Shown here: one piece after another, positions 37,233 to 45,804 of the stretch
How positions within the stretch are numbered: position 1 is the first letter of the stretch
Layout of the letters: each line of letters begins with the position of its first letter
NCBI RefSeq assembly: GCF_000767465.1
Contig: NZ_CP009291.1
Location: 3,514,501 to 3,578,500, forward strand
Reading direction: 5' to 3'
DNA: 64,000 nucleotides
Origin: Novosphingobium pentaromativorans US6-1
Lineage (GTDB): Bacteria > Pseudomonadota > Alphaproteobacteria > Sphingomonadales > Sphingomonadaceae
Program-made: the position numbers and the translations under genes
The notes under the pieces: generated by a model
What the model was told of the DNA's origin: nothing
What the model saw: the letters and a program-made list of their open reading frames with translations, nothing else
The model's database searches: none

Positions 37233-37876
37233 ACGAGGCTCCGCCCAGCTTCGACGAAGCGTTTGCCGCGCAGCTCGAACAATTGCTGCACTGGCGGCGC
37301 GACGTTCGCCATTTCGATGTGCGGCCGGTTCCCGAAGACGACATCCAGAGCGTGTTGCACAGCGCGAGCCTTGCACCCTCGGTCGGCAATTCGCAGCCGT
37401 GGCGTTTCGTCCGCCTGCGCAGTACCGAGCTGAGGGCGCAGCTGGCCACCCACGTGGATGAGCAAAGCGCCCTTGCGGCCGAGCGTTACGCGGATGCAGC
37501 CCAGCGCGATCACTACAAGTCGCTCAAGCTCCATGGCCTGCGCGAAGCTCCCGAAGTGATGGCGGTGTTCTGCGATGGAGAACCGCTTGCGGGCAAGGGT
37601 CTGGGCATTGCGACAATGCCGCAAATGCTCGACTATTCGGTGGTCATGGCCATCCATACCATGTGGCTCGTGGCACGGGTTCGCGGCATCGGCATGGGCT
37701 GGGTGTCCATCGTCGATCCCGAATTCGTCGGTCGCCTGGTCGATGCCGCACCTTCGTGGCGGCTCATTGCGCTTCTGTGTATCGGCTATCCTTCCGAGCC
37801 CGCGGCTACTCCGGAACTGGAAGAGCGCGGCTGGCAGTCGCGCGAGGCCCTGGCGCAGCGCACTTTCGAAAAATGA
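37229..37876 (+). CDS. bluB: 5,6-dimethylbenzimidazole synthase BluB
   Basis: Flavin-destroying, oxygen-dependent enzyme that makes the lower ligand of B12. It has 215 residues of nitroreductase fold: WRRDVRHFDVRPVPED, LAPSVGNSQPWRFV, HYKSLKLHGLREAPEV and VRGIGMGWVSIVDP. The TTG at 37229 is set by the 4-base overlap with cobF and by the family N terminus. It closes the operon; no clear terminator follows. Confidence 0.94.
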   Translation: MNEAPPSFDEAFAAQLEQLLHWRRDVRHFDVRPVPEDDIQSVLHSASLAPSVGNSQPWRFVRLRSTELRAQLATHVDEQSALAAERYADAAQRDHYKSLKLHGLREAPEVMAVFCDGEPLAGKGLGIATMPQMLDYSVVMAIHTMWLVARVRGIGMGWVSIVDPEFVGRLVDAAPSWRLIALLCIGYPSEPAATPELEERGWQSREALAQRTFEK

Positions 37877-37897
37877 CGACCGGGAACTGACCTTCGG

Positions 37898-38143
37898 GTG
37901 ATGAGGACGGCGGCGCGCAGGAAGGCCCGGACGATCATGTCGACGCCGCCGGTATGGCCATGCAGCAGGTCCGCCGCGTCGATCGACTGGCGGCGTACCC
38001 TGGCATCGAAGCCGAAGCCGCCGGTGATGAAGCGGCCGGCGCGGATGGCTGAAGAGATTGGCAGTGCCCCACAGCAGCTTGCGGCCGTGCCTGGCCTGGA
38101 GTTCTTCCAGGTGATCGACAGCCTCGGCGAAGTTGGCGCGAAA
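37898..38143 (-). pseudogene. xylA: Relic of xylose isomerase with a large internal deletion
   Basis: Read on the minus strand from 38140, one frame gives RANFAEAVDHLEELQARHGR and then KLLWGTANLFSHPR, ending near 38040. From 38040 a second frame gives AGRFITGGFGFDARVRRQS, then IDAADLLHGHTGGVDMIVRA and a tail near 37900. Both blocks are strongly conserved in XylA but belong about 180-190 codons apart in the intact enzyme. The relic has therefore lost its start, the middle (with most metal ligands) and the C terminus, and the pieces are out of frame. The remaining bases to 38294 hold no gene I recognise. Confidence 0.72.
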
Positions 38144-38294
38144 GCAAGCGGGCAGGCTTGCAGAAGATGCTCTTGCCGATGTTGAGGCGCGGTCCGGCGT
38201 TACGGCCGTTAGGGGCGCGTCCTATCGTGTCGCGTTCCCTCCAAGGTACGCGGCGAGCCTTTGAACCGGCTTCGCTGACCCCAAGCCTTGCAGA

Positions 38295-38747
38295 TCAGGA
38301 CGGCAGGCAGGCGGTCTGGCGCAGGGCTTCGCCAAGCGCGATCGCGGTCGTCGTGGCAAGGTTCATCGAGCGCACCTGGGGGCGCATCGGAATGCGCACG
38401 CGTGCATGGCAGACTTGCGCCACTTCTGCAGGTACGCCTGCGCTTTCCTTGCCGAAAAGGAGAATGTCGTCGGCCATGAATTCGAAGTCGTAGGCCGAAT
38501 GACTGCTCTTGGTGGTGAACAGGACCAGCCTTCGCGGACCGATCGTGGCCCTGAACGCATCGAAGCTGGAATGCCGCGTTACGCTGACATGATCGATATA
38601 GTCCATGGCGGCGCGGCGAACCCGGCGATCGTCCCATGTGAATCCCATGGGCTCGATCAGGTCTACATCGGCCCCCATGCAGGCACCAAGACGCAGGACG
38701 GCGCCGACGTTTCCGGCGATTTCCGGTTCGAAAAGAGCAATGCGCAT
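38295..38747 (-). CDS. trmL: tRNA (cytidine/uridine-34 2'-O)-methyltransferase TrmL
   Basis: SPOUT-class methyltransferase acting on the wobble nucleotide of tRNA-Leu. It has 150 residues: IALFEPEIAGNVGAVLRLGA at the N terminus, PMGFTWDDRRVRRAAMDY, LFGKESAGVP and the C-terminal knot RIPMRPQVRSMNLATTTAIA. The ATG at 38747 gives the standard N terminus; an upstream ATG at 38777 would add ten residues. Monocistronic, with no obvious partner. Confidence 0.93.
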   Translation of the reverse strand: MRIALFEPEIAGNVGAVLRLGACMGADVDLIEPMGFTWDDRRVRRAAMDYIDHVSVTRHSSFDAFRATIGPRRLVLFTTKSSHSAYDFEFMADDILLFGKESAGVPAEVAQVCHARVRIPMRPQVRSMNLATTTAIALGEALRQTACLPS

Positions 38748-38904
38748 GCGGCTGATTGGCGCCGTCAAGCGAGCCATGCAAGCCCGCTGTGCGATTGTCG
38801 CCTCAGCCAATCCGGTTTTGCCGGCCTTGCGCAGGATCATGCACGGACATGACTTGCCGCGAAGCGGGGGGAAACTCCTGCGCGGGAGGCGCGGCGGCCG
38901 GACA

Positions 38905-38928
38905 GGGCGGCTGAAGGTTCCGCCGCCC
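38905..38928 (-). terminator. Hairpin after the sulfatase gene
   Basis: GGGCGGC (38905-38911) and GCCGCCC (38922-38928) form a perfect 7-bp G+C stem with a 10-base loop, 8 bases beyond the sulfatase stop. No T-run follows on the minus strand. Confidence 0.45.
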
Positions 38929-38936
38929 GCCGCGGA

Positions 38937-41321
38937 CTACTGGAAGTCGACAGAAACGTGGGAGACGTCTCCTTCGATCGCACCGTATGCTGTGCGGTAG
39001 TGCGTTACCGGAACGCCAAGATCGTGCCCGATGTCGAGAGTCTCTCCGTTTCCGGCTGGATGGAAATAGTTCACCGCCACTTCAAGGCGGGCATATTCCT
39101 GTCCACCTGCGGAAAGAACGATCTGCGCCGGACCACCGGGCATTTTTGTCTGGAACTGCATGGTCAGCGTGCTGGCGCCCCGGGGAAGCGTCTTGTCGGA
39201 GACGACCTTGTAGGTTTCCTGCGGATCGGTGGAACGCGCCCAGACGAAAGCTGGGCGACCCTCATCAAGATAGAGGCTCCAACCGCCAAACCAGCTTCCC
39301 AGCGCGACGATGGCGCCCGAAGCCTGCGCGGAATTCAGTTGGAGCGCGGCGGACAGCGTGAAGGGACGCGCCATCAGGATTGGATCGCTCGTCGCGGGGA
39401 TCGAGACGTCCTTGCCCCAGAAGTCGAAATGCTTGCGCCCGCCGCCCAACGATCTTGTCCCGATTGCGCGGGCCATTCCGAAGCGATAGTCCAGGGGATA
39501 GACATTGTTCTTCTCGGCCTCCGCGCGAAACAGCGCCTTCATCTCCTCCAGCTTCTCCGGATACTTCGCGGAAAGATCGGTCGATTGCGAGAAATCCCGG
39601 GACAGATCGTAAAGAGTCCAGATCATCTGCGGCCTCAGTCCGGTCGGGGGCAGAGTTTCCCACGAAGTCCGCCCGTCCTCGCCGCTGAGGAACCAACCGT
39701 CGTGATAGAGGCCGATCTTGCCGCCGATTTCGAAGTACTGGGTGCGCTGAGCGTCGGCGTTGCAGCTTTGCAGGTCTGACAACAGGCTCTGGCCGTTCAT
39801 CGGCTTCTGCATGGTGCCCAGTACTTCCCGTGGGACCGGGAGCCCCGCTGCGTCCAGCACCGTGGGAGCGATGTCGATGAGGTGGGCAAATCGTCCGCAG
39901 ATCGAGCCGGGGTGTTCCACGTGTCCCGGCCAGTTCAGGATCATGCCGTTGCGGATGCCGCCCAGCATGTCCGCGTATTGCTTGACCCAGCGGAAGGGCG
40001 CGTTCATCGCCCAGGCCCAGCCGACCGAATAGTTCTCGTAAGTCTCGGGACCGCCGAGCTTGTCCATATTGGACAGTATCCATTCTTTGCGTTCGGGAAT
40101 GCGATCCATCGCGCGCAATTCGTTCTTCGCGCCCGGAGGTCCGGCTTCGCCGCTGGCTCCGTTATCGCCCAGGACGACGGCGACCAGAGTCTTGTCGAGT
40201 TCCCCCATGCGCTGCAGTTCATCCAGCACCCGGCCAAGCTGCGCATCCTGAAAGGCAAGCTGGGCCGCGGCGACTTCCATGGTTCGCGCATGGAATGCCC
40301 TTTCGCGCGGCGTAAGCGAATCCCAGGCCGGAATTTCAGAAGGTCGAGGGGTTAGCCTGGTGCCCTTGGGGATCATTCCCATGGCAAGCTGGCGGCGCCA
40401 GCTTTCGACGCGCATCTTGTCCCAGCCCTCGTCGAAACGGCCCTTGAAGCGATCGATCCATTCGGGCGGTACCTGGTGCGGCGCGTGGGTCGACCCCGGC
40501 GCGAGATAGGCAAGGAAGGGTTTGTCGGGCGCGCCCGCCTTCTGGTTGTGGACCCAGCGGATCAGGTCGTCGGTCAGGCGCTCGTCCAGCATCTTGCCTT
40601 GGCCTTCATCCGGATCGACGCGGGTCACGCCGCGGTAGAGGTTGGGGGAATACTGGTCGGTGTCGCCGTAGGGGAAGCCGAAGAAGTATTCGAAGCCCAG
40701 ACCGGTCGGCCAGGCGTGGAAGGGACCGGCTTCACTGCGGTCCTCGGCGGGTACGTTGTGATGTTTGCCGAACATCGCAGTGCTGTAGCCGTTGAGTTGC
40801 AGGATCTGCGCGACCGTCGCGGTATCGCGCTGAATGCGACCGGTGTAGCCCGGAAAACCGCTGGTGACGTCGCTCAGCCAGCCGACGCCGGCGTTGTGAT
40901 GATTGCGCCCGGTCAGCAATGCCGCGCGGCTAGGTGAGCAGATGCCGGTCGTGTGGAAACGGTTGAAGCGCTCGCCGGTGCGGGCCAGTCGCTCGAAATT
41001 GGGCGTGAGTACCGGACCACCGAACGCGCTCGACATGGCAAAGCCGACATCGTCGGACATGAACAGCAAGACGTTGGGCGCGCCTTGCGGGGCACGGACA
41101 GGCATATGCTGCGCGGCAACAGCGTCGAGCACATTGTCGGCAATCGTTCCGGTGAATGGCGCAGGCGGGATCGGCAGCACGGTGCGGTCGGCCTGCGCCA
41201 TGGCGGGCGCGCAGGTGCCGAGCGCCAGGGCGGCGAGGGCGAACTGAAGCCGCTTGCAGGCTGGTGCGGTTCGCCTGTCGCTCGACGCATGCTGCGCGCG
41301 CCCGATCTTCCGAAATGCCAT
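38937..41321 (-). CDS. Secreted type I sulfatase (formylglycine-dependent arylsulfatase)
   Basis: A 794-residue alkaline-phosphatase-superfamily sulfatase. A signal peptide (hydrophobic core about 26-40, cleavage near AMAQA) sends it to the periplasm. The metal site starts with SDD (89-91). ICSPSRAALLTGR holds Cys128, the residue converted to formylglycine, with the Pro and Arg of the CxPSR motif. HTTGICSPS and GDNGASGE complete the active site. A C-terminal extension of about 200 residues follows the catalytic domain. It would release sulfate from aromatic or alkyl sulfate esters. A maturase is not in the window. A divergent LysR lies 106 bases upstream. Confidence 0.93.
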   Translation of the reverse strand: MAFRKIGRAQHASSDRRTAPACKRLQFALAALALGTCAPAMAQADRTVLPIPPAPFTGTIADNVLDAVAAQHMPVRAPQGAPNVLLFMSDDVGFAMSSAFGGPVLTPNFERLARTGERFNRFHTTGICSPSRAALLTGRNHHNAGVGWLSDVTSGFPGYTGRIQRDTATVAQILQLNGYSTAMFGKHHNVPAEDRSEAGPFHAWPTGLGFEYFFGFPYGDTDQYSPNLYRGVTRVDPDEGQGKMLDERLTDDLIRWVHNQKAGAPDKPFLAYLAPGSTHAPHQVPPEWIDRFKGRFDEGWDKMRVESWRRQLAMGMIPKGTRLTPRPSEIPAWDSLTPRERAFHARTMEVAAAQLAFQDAQLGRVLDELQRMGELDKTLVAVVLGDNGASGEAGPPGAKNELRAMDRIPERKEWILSNMDKLGGPETYENYSVGWAWAMNAPFRWVKQYADMLGGIRNGMILNWPGHVEHPGSICGRFAHLIDIAPTVLDAAGLPVPREVLGTMQKPMNGQSLLSDLQSCNADAQRTQYFEIGGKIGLYHDGWFLSGEDGRTSWETLPPTGLRPQMIWTLYDLSRDFSQSTDLSAKYPEKLEEMKALFRAEAEKNNVYPLDYRFGMARAIGTRSLGGGRKHFDFWGKDVSIPATSDPILMARPFTLSAALQLNSAQASGAIVALGSWFGGWSLYLDEGRPAFVWARSTDPQETYKVVSDKTLPRGASTLTMQFQTKMPGGPAQIVLSAGGQEYARLEVAVNYFHPAGNGETLDIGHDLGVPVTHYRTAYGAIEGDVSHVSVDFQ

Positions 41322-41387
41322 GCCCTGTCTTCTCCTCTACTCTCACCCGGAACCCGCGGAGGATAGGCTCCAGAAACATGACGTCCA

Positions 41388-41424
41388 ATGCATATGAAGA
41401 TGCTGTTTCATGCTCTATATGCAT
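41388..41424. promoter_or_regulatory. Inverted repeat in the sulfatase/LysR divergent promoter
   Basis: ATGCATAT (41388-41395) and ATATGCAT (41417-41424) are perfect complements 21 bases apart, midway between the divergent sulfatase and LysR starts. The A+T-rich dyad is a plausible LysR-type binding site. It also argues that the LysR start is the ATG at 41428 rather than those inside the repeat. Confidence 0.45.
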
Positions 41425-41427
41425 GTT

Positions 41428-42330
41428 ATGGACATTACGCGTCTCCGGCACATCGTCGCCGTTTCCGATACGCTCAGCTTCTCCCGTGCGGCCGAGCAGC
41501 AGAACATTACCCAGCCGGCGCTGAGTCGCAGCATCGCGGCCTTCGAGGCACGTCACGGCCTGCGGCTGTTCGACCGCAGCAGGGGCGGTGTGACGCTAAC
41601 GCCATCCGGCAGCTTCGTCGTCGAGCAGGCGCGGGCGATGATCCGCGCATCGGATGAGTTTTCCCGCAATGTGAAGCTTTATACGGAAGGGGCTGCAGGT
41701 CGGGTCGCCTTCGGTCTCGGCCCGCTGCTCGGCAGTCTGCTGCTGCCCGATCTCGCGCGGCGGCTGTTAGCTCATGGCCCCGAACTCGAAATCATAACCG
41801 CAGTCAAAAGCCCCGATCAGCTTCTGGCGGACCTTTTCGATAACAAGCTCGAAATGATCATCGGCAATGTCTGGCAGGTCAGCGAAGTTCACGGCGTGGC
41901 ACTTGAGGAGATCGGTTCGCTCGATCTTGTGCATGTGGTGCGCCGCGATCATCCGCTGACGCAGTTGGAGAAGGTTACGCCCGAAGCGCTTGCCGCCTAT
42001 CCAGTGGCCAGGCCCGTCAGGCTGACCGGCGATCAGACCGATGCCGGCACATTCGTATGCGACAATTTTCACGTTCTGCGCGAGATGGTCGAGGCGACCG
42101 ACTGCAGCTGGATAACGACGCCCTCCTTCGTACATGCCGAACTGGCCTCAGGAAGCCTCCAGATGATCGATGTGGAAGGGTTCTCGAACCTGAAGAGCGG
42201 CATCTGCGTCATCACGCTGGCCGGCCGCACGCGCTCTCCGGTATCGCGAATGGTCAGCGATCTGGTGCGAATGGCTATGGACGATCTTGGCGCGGAAGAA
42301 ACCGCTTCCCTTGATCGTACCGGTACCTAG
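41428..42330 (+). CDS. LysR-family transcriptional regulator
   Basis: A 300-residue regulator. The winged helix-turn-helix covers about residues 1-60 (FSRAAEQQNITQPALSRSIA, GLRLFDRSRGGVTLT), followed by a periplasmic-binding-protein-like effector domain. By family habit it controls the divergent sulfatase gene and itself. In-frame ATGs at 41410 and 41422 exist; 41428 (MDITRLRH) is chosen because it matches the usual N terminus and leaves the inverted repeat free. Confidence 0.9.
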   Translation: MDITRLRHIVAVSDTLSFSRAAEQQNITQPALSRSIAAFEARHGLRLFDRSRGGVTLTPSGSFVVEQARAMIRASDEFSRNVKLYTEGAAGRVAFGLGPLLGSLLLPDLARRLLAHGPELEIITAVKSPDQLLADLFDNKLEMIIGNVWQVSEVHGVALEEIGSLDLVHVVRRDHPLTQLEKVTPEALAAYPVARPVRLTGDQTDAGTFVCDNFHVLREMVEATDCSWITTPSFVHAELASGSLQMIDVEGFSNLKSGICVITLAGRTRSPVSRMVSDLVRMAMDDLGAEETASLDRTGT

Positions 42331-42419
42331 CGCAGAAAGTCGATGGCCGGGGCGCGGTGCATCGACGATCCCTGTCGGTATCGTGTTGAGCCACGCCAAG
42401 GACTGGCGCGTTGTGGCGA

Positions 42420-42451
42420 CCCGATACGACTGCGGCCCGATACGACTGCCG
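42420..42451. repeat. Tandem 16-base duplication
   Basis: CCCGATACGACTGCGG (42420-42435) is followed directly by CCCGATACGACTGCCG (42436-42451), one base different, then CCCG. It lies in the 332-base gap between the LysR and TonB-receptor genes, which otherwise holds only the terminator at 42575-42616. Confidence 0.7.
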
Positions 42452-42574
42452 CCCGGTCGTCGTCTTCTCCGCTCTCGCACGTCCCCGAGCCACGGCCAAT
42501 CGCGATAGCACCAAGGCGGCCAAGGATACGGGGTGTCCGGTTTGCTATTTCCCGATCGCGGATCGTGAAAAATC

Positions 42575-42616
42575 GAAAAAAGGGCCAACCCGCCTTCCGG
42601 CATGTTGGCCCTTTTC
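42575..42616. terminator. Bidirectional intrinsic terminator
   Basis: AAAAAAGGGCCAAC (42575-42588) and GTTGGCCCTTTTCT (42603-42616) form a G+C-rich stem flanked by A-run and T-run, giving a U-tail on both strands. It serves the minus-strand TonB receptor (stop 42663) and can also end the plus-strand LysR transcript. Confidence 0.88.
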
Positions 42617-42662
42617 TTTCGTTTCGATTACTGCGCCTTTCGGTGCATCAAGTGCTGTTCGA

Positions 42663-45200
42663 TCAGAACGACATGGTCAGGTCCACGCCATAGGACCGCG
42701 CCGGGATGTAGGTTGCCGATTCCACGATGTTGGACACGTTGACTGCATAGTCGAAGCGCTGGACATCAAAGATGTTACGCCCCCACAATGCAATCTCGCC
42801 GTTGATCTTGCCGAAGTTGATATTGCGCAGGGCAACACGGCCATTGAAGCGGACGTAGGCATCGGTTGCATAAGCATCCGGCACAATGGCGAACATCGGC
42901 GCATCCGGATTATTGTCCGTCGTGGTCGTGTCCGTGTAGATCGCATCGGTACGGAAGGACAGATAAGCGTCACCGAACAGCGGCTCGGTGTCGTATTGGG
43001 CATAACCGCTTGCAGTCCACTTCGGCACGAACACCCGGCCATCGTAGTTGTTGTTGTTGGCGGCCTGCAGGGCGCTGGGCACGTTGGAAACATTGACGTG
43101 CGTATAGGAAGCGCTTCCTCCCAGCGTCAAACCGCGGGTTGGCGCGATGTCGAGCTCGAGTTCGGCGCCATAGGCTTCCTTGTCGCCCGTATTCAGCTGG
43201 AACAGGCTGACAAACGGCACGACCGGGTTGTTTGCACCTGCCAGCAGGAGGAACAAGGGACGGACGGTGTTGGCGCTGGCCGCAGCCTGAACGTCGGACT
43301 GATCCGAATACCAAAGGGCCAGGTTGGTGCGAACCTTGCGATTGAGCCATTCGGCCTTGACCCCGGCTTCCGCCGCCTTGACCTTCTCCGGCTTGAACGG
43401 GATGCTGGCGATTGCGCCGCCCGAAACATAACCGGTTGAGTACTTGGCATAGAGCAGAAGGTCGTTGCTGGGATTGTAGTTCACACCCAGCAAGTAATTG
43501 AATTGAGTGTCCTTATAGTCGAATGCTGCAGTCTGAAGCGAGGATTCATTTGCGCCGAAGGTAAAGGTGCCGGACTTGTCGTCTCTCGTAATGCGAGCGC
43601 CCACGACGAGGTCAAGTTCGGGCGTCACATGGAATTCGCCCTGAGCATAGGCCGCAATCGACTTGGCTTCATTGAAATACGCGCCGATGTTGTCCCGCGG
43701 TATCACGTAGTCCGGGTAAAAGCGGAACGACGGCGTGTTTTGAAGATAGTGCTGAGCCACGTCGTCCTTGCCCTTGAACCAGACAGCGCCTGCGGTGAGG
43801 GTCAGCAGGCTCGACACATAGTTTGCCTGGAATTCTCCGCTCCACTGCCGCGATCGGTTCTGCGCAGCCGACGAAACGGTTATGAACGGCTGTCCAATGT
43901 TCGGGGCCGTCGCAGAGGCGATTGCACCGATCGTGCTGGCAACCAGCGCTCCGTTCGCCGGATTGGTCACGTCAACGCCTTGGGACGCAAGCAGGCTGAT
44001 ACCCGCGAACTGGGCATAGGGCAGCAGCGCCTGGCTTGGAAATGCGACCGATGAGAAGCCGTCGATCGCGCTTGCCGCGAAGATATATTGCTCGCGATAG
44101 CCAAGGATGGCCTTGAAGCTCAGGGAATCCGAAGCCTGATACGACGCGGTTATACTATGCCCGAAATTGTACTGATCGGTCGGAATGGAAAAGGCATTGT
44201 AAACACCGTCAGGCCGTTTGCCGTTGTCTGGGGATGTCGGAATGGGGGTTCCGCCCGGACCGCCATTGGCCACCAGGGCAGCAACAAAAGGTCCTACCAG
44301 CGGTGAAGACGCGTTTACGCCGATCAGGGCATTTCCTTCGGGGGTGCCTGACGAGTCCGACCTGTCATATTTGTAAACGGCCTTGAAATCGCCGGTTTCG
44401 AATTTCACCGCGGCGAAATAGGAATCGACATTTTTGCTGCCAAGCCATTCAGCCGTTTTGTCCTTGGTCGCCATGCGGCCGACCAGGGCTGCCGAGCGAT
44501 CCCACACTCTCGGCGTAGCAAGGTTGCGGATATCGCCGCGGCGTTCCTGATGAAGGTAGCTGAAATAGGCGCTGAAGGGCCCCATCTGCGGGGTGTTGGC
44601 AGTCACGCGGAAGCGGTACTCGTCCTGGTTGCCGAATGTAGCCCCTGCGGTAACACCAGCTACGCCATCGGGATCGCGGGTAGAAATACTGATCGCGCCG
44701 ACGGTTGCGTTGCGGCCGAAAAGCGTGCCTTGCGGACCGCGCAGAACTTCGATCCGAGCGATGTCAGGTAGTTCGAAGATCGAACCACGCGGTGATGAAA
44801 GGTAGACGCCGTCCAGATAGATCGCGGCCTGCTTGTCGGATCCGGGCGCGAGGCCCGTGCTCGGTGTGCCGCGAATGGTGATCGTCGGAAGGCCGGTGCC
44901 GCCCGTGGCGGTGCGGATGGTCGTGCTGGGCGCAAGGCCGGAAACGTCGGCCACGTTGCTGATGCGATTGACTTCCAGAACTTCGCTGGTGAGAGCCGTC
45001 ACAGCGACAGGCACATCCTGCAGGCTCTGTTCGCGCTTCTGCGCTGTCACCACGATTTCATTCAGGCCGGTGAAGTTTGTTGTTCTGGACGCCCCTTGCT
45101 CATCTGCGGTCTGTGCGAGAGCGGGCACCGAAACGAGCGCCGAAGTCGCGACCATCATCATCTTCAGACAATTAACCGTACGCCAATCAAGCTTGACCAT
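42663..45200 (-). CDS. TonB-dependent outer-membrane receptor
   Basis: An 845-residue receptor for active uptake across the outer membrane. It has a signal peptide (residues 1-30, ending ALA/Q), the plug start NEIVVTAQKREQSLQDVPVA, plug motifs GSDKQAAIYLDGVY and RIEVLRGPQGTLFGRNA, a 22-strand-type barrel and a C-terminal Phe. This plug style is typical of sphingomonad catabolic receptors; the ligand is unknown. The ATG at 45200 has GGGAGGG eight bases upstream. Codons look less G+C-rich than in the cob operon, which may indicate transfer. Confidence 0.93.
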   Translation of the reverse strand: MVKLDWRTVNCLKMMMVATSALVSVPALAQTADEQGASRTTNFTGLNEIVVTAQKREQSLQDVPVAVTALTSEVLEVNRISNVADVSGLAPSTTIRTATGGTGLPTITIRGTPSTGLAPGSDKQAAIYLDGVYLSSPRGSIFELPDIARIEVLRGPQGTLFGRNATVGAISISTRDPDGVAGVTAGATFGNQDEYRFRVTANTPQMGPFSAYFSYLHQERRGDIRNLATPRVWDRSAALVGRMATKDKTAEWLGSKNVDSYFAAVKFETGDFKAVYKYDRSDSSGTPEGNALIGVNASSPLVGPFVAALVANGGPGGTPIPTSPDNGKRPDGVYNAFSIPTDQYNFGHSITASYQASDSLSFKAILGYREQYIFAASAIDGFSSVAFPSQALLPYAQFAGISLLASQGVDVTNPANGALVASTIGAIASATAPNIGQPFITVSSAAQNRSRQWSGEFQANYVSSLLTLTAGAVWFKGKDDVAQHYLQNTPSFRFYPDYVIPRDNIGAYFNEAKSIAAYAQGEFHVTPELDLVVGARITRDDKSGTFTFGANESSLQTAAFDYKDTQFNYLLGVNYNPSNDLLLYAKYSTGYVSGGAIASIPFKPEKVKAAEAGVKAEWLNRKVRTNLALWYSDQSDVQAAASANTVRPLFLLLAGANNPVVPFVSLFQLNTGDKEAYGAELELDIAPTRGLTLGGSASYTHVNVSNVPSALQAANNNNYDGRVFVPKWTASGYAQYDTEPLFGDAYLSFRTDAIYTDTTTTDNNPDAPMFAIVPDAYATDAYVRFNGRVALRNINFGKINGEIALWGRNIFDVQRFDYAVNVSNIVESATYIPARSYGVDLTMSF

Positions 45201-45250
45201 ACTCTTCACCCTCCCAAGTATAAGCAGCGCATTTTTGTTTGAGCTTGCTT

Positions 45251-45275
45251 CGGAGCTTTTTTGCTCCGTTTTTTT
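45251..45275 (+). terminator. Terminator-like hairpin in the receptor leader, plus-strand orientation
   Basis: CGGAGC (45251-45256), a loop of six T, GCTCCG (45263-45268) and then seven T read as an intrinsic terminator on the plus strand, opposite to the receptor gene. It would block antisense transcription into the receptor, or act as a leader hairpin on the minus strand. Confidence 0.5.
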
Positions 45276-45710
45276 CGGTTCATCATAACGCAGAGCCAAT
45301 GTCAATGAAGGCCGGTACTTTGTTCTCCGTCAGGAGCGCAAAGCGTTCATCAATTTCCGGCCCGCCGTGGCTCTGTCCGGTCGTCCTATACACCTGATCG
45401 AATCGATTCGCACTATAGAACTAGTTGTTTAGGAATTTCTCAAGCGATTGATCCGTAAAGATGCCATTGGGTCAGGATTGATTGTCAGCACTTTGCCCTC
45501 AAGGCCTGTGAGCGCGGCATTCTTTATGGATGGCATGCAGGGGCAGGAGACATTCTCCCGTCGGCCGGTTGCCGCCAGGTTTCCCTGAAGATCGCCAGGA
45601 AACAGTGGCCGTAAGAAGGCGTTTATGCAACAGGTTATATTTCACCTCCTGCTCCTCCTCTTGGAGGCAGGGATCAACCTGGCCGGCTGGCGCACAATGA
45701 CCATCGGACA
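45276..45710. other. Intergenic region with no recognised gene
   Basis: This stretch lies between the receptor leader and the hairpin downstream of the amidohydrolase. It is A+T-richer than the flanks and should contain the receptor promoter. I see no supported coding frame on either strand. Confidence 0.6.
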
Positions 45711-45746
45711 GGCTTCCCCGCTACAAGGAACAGTGGCGGGGAAGCC
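45711..45746 (-). terminator. Strong hairpin after the amidohydrolase gene
   Basis: GGCTTCCCCGC (45711-45721) and GCGGGGAAGCC (45736-45746) form a perfect 11-bp stem with a 14-base loop, 58 bases beyond the amidohydrolase stop. No clear T-run follows. Confidence 0.5.
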
Positions 45747-45804
45747 CGGGAATGACGTTCGACCGAAGGCGCGCCGAAGTCCGGGATGAAGCCCTTTCTT
45801 TTTG

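Noticed and set aside
42420..42451. CRISPR-like array
   Set aside because: Only two adjacent 16-base copies without spacers; a simple tandem duplication.
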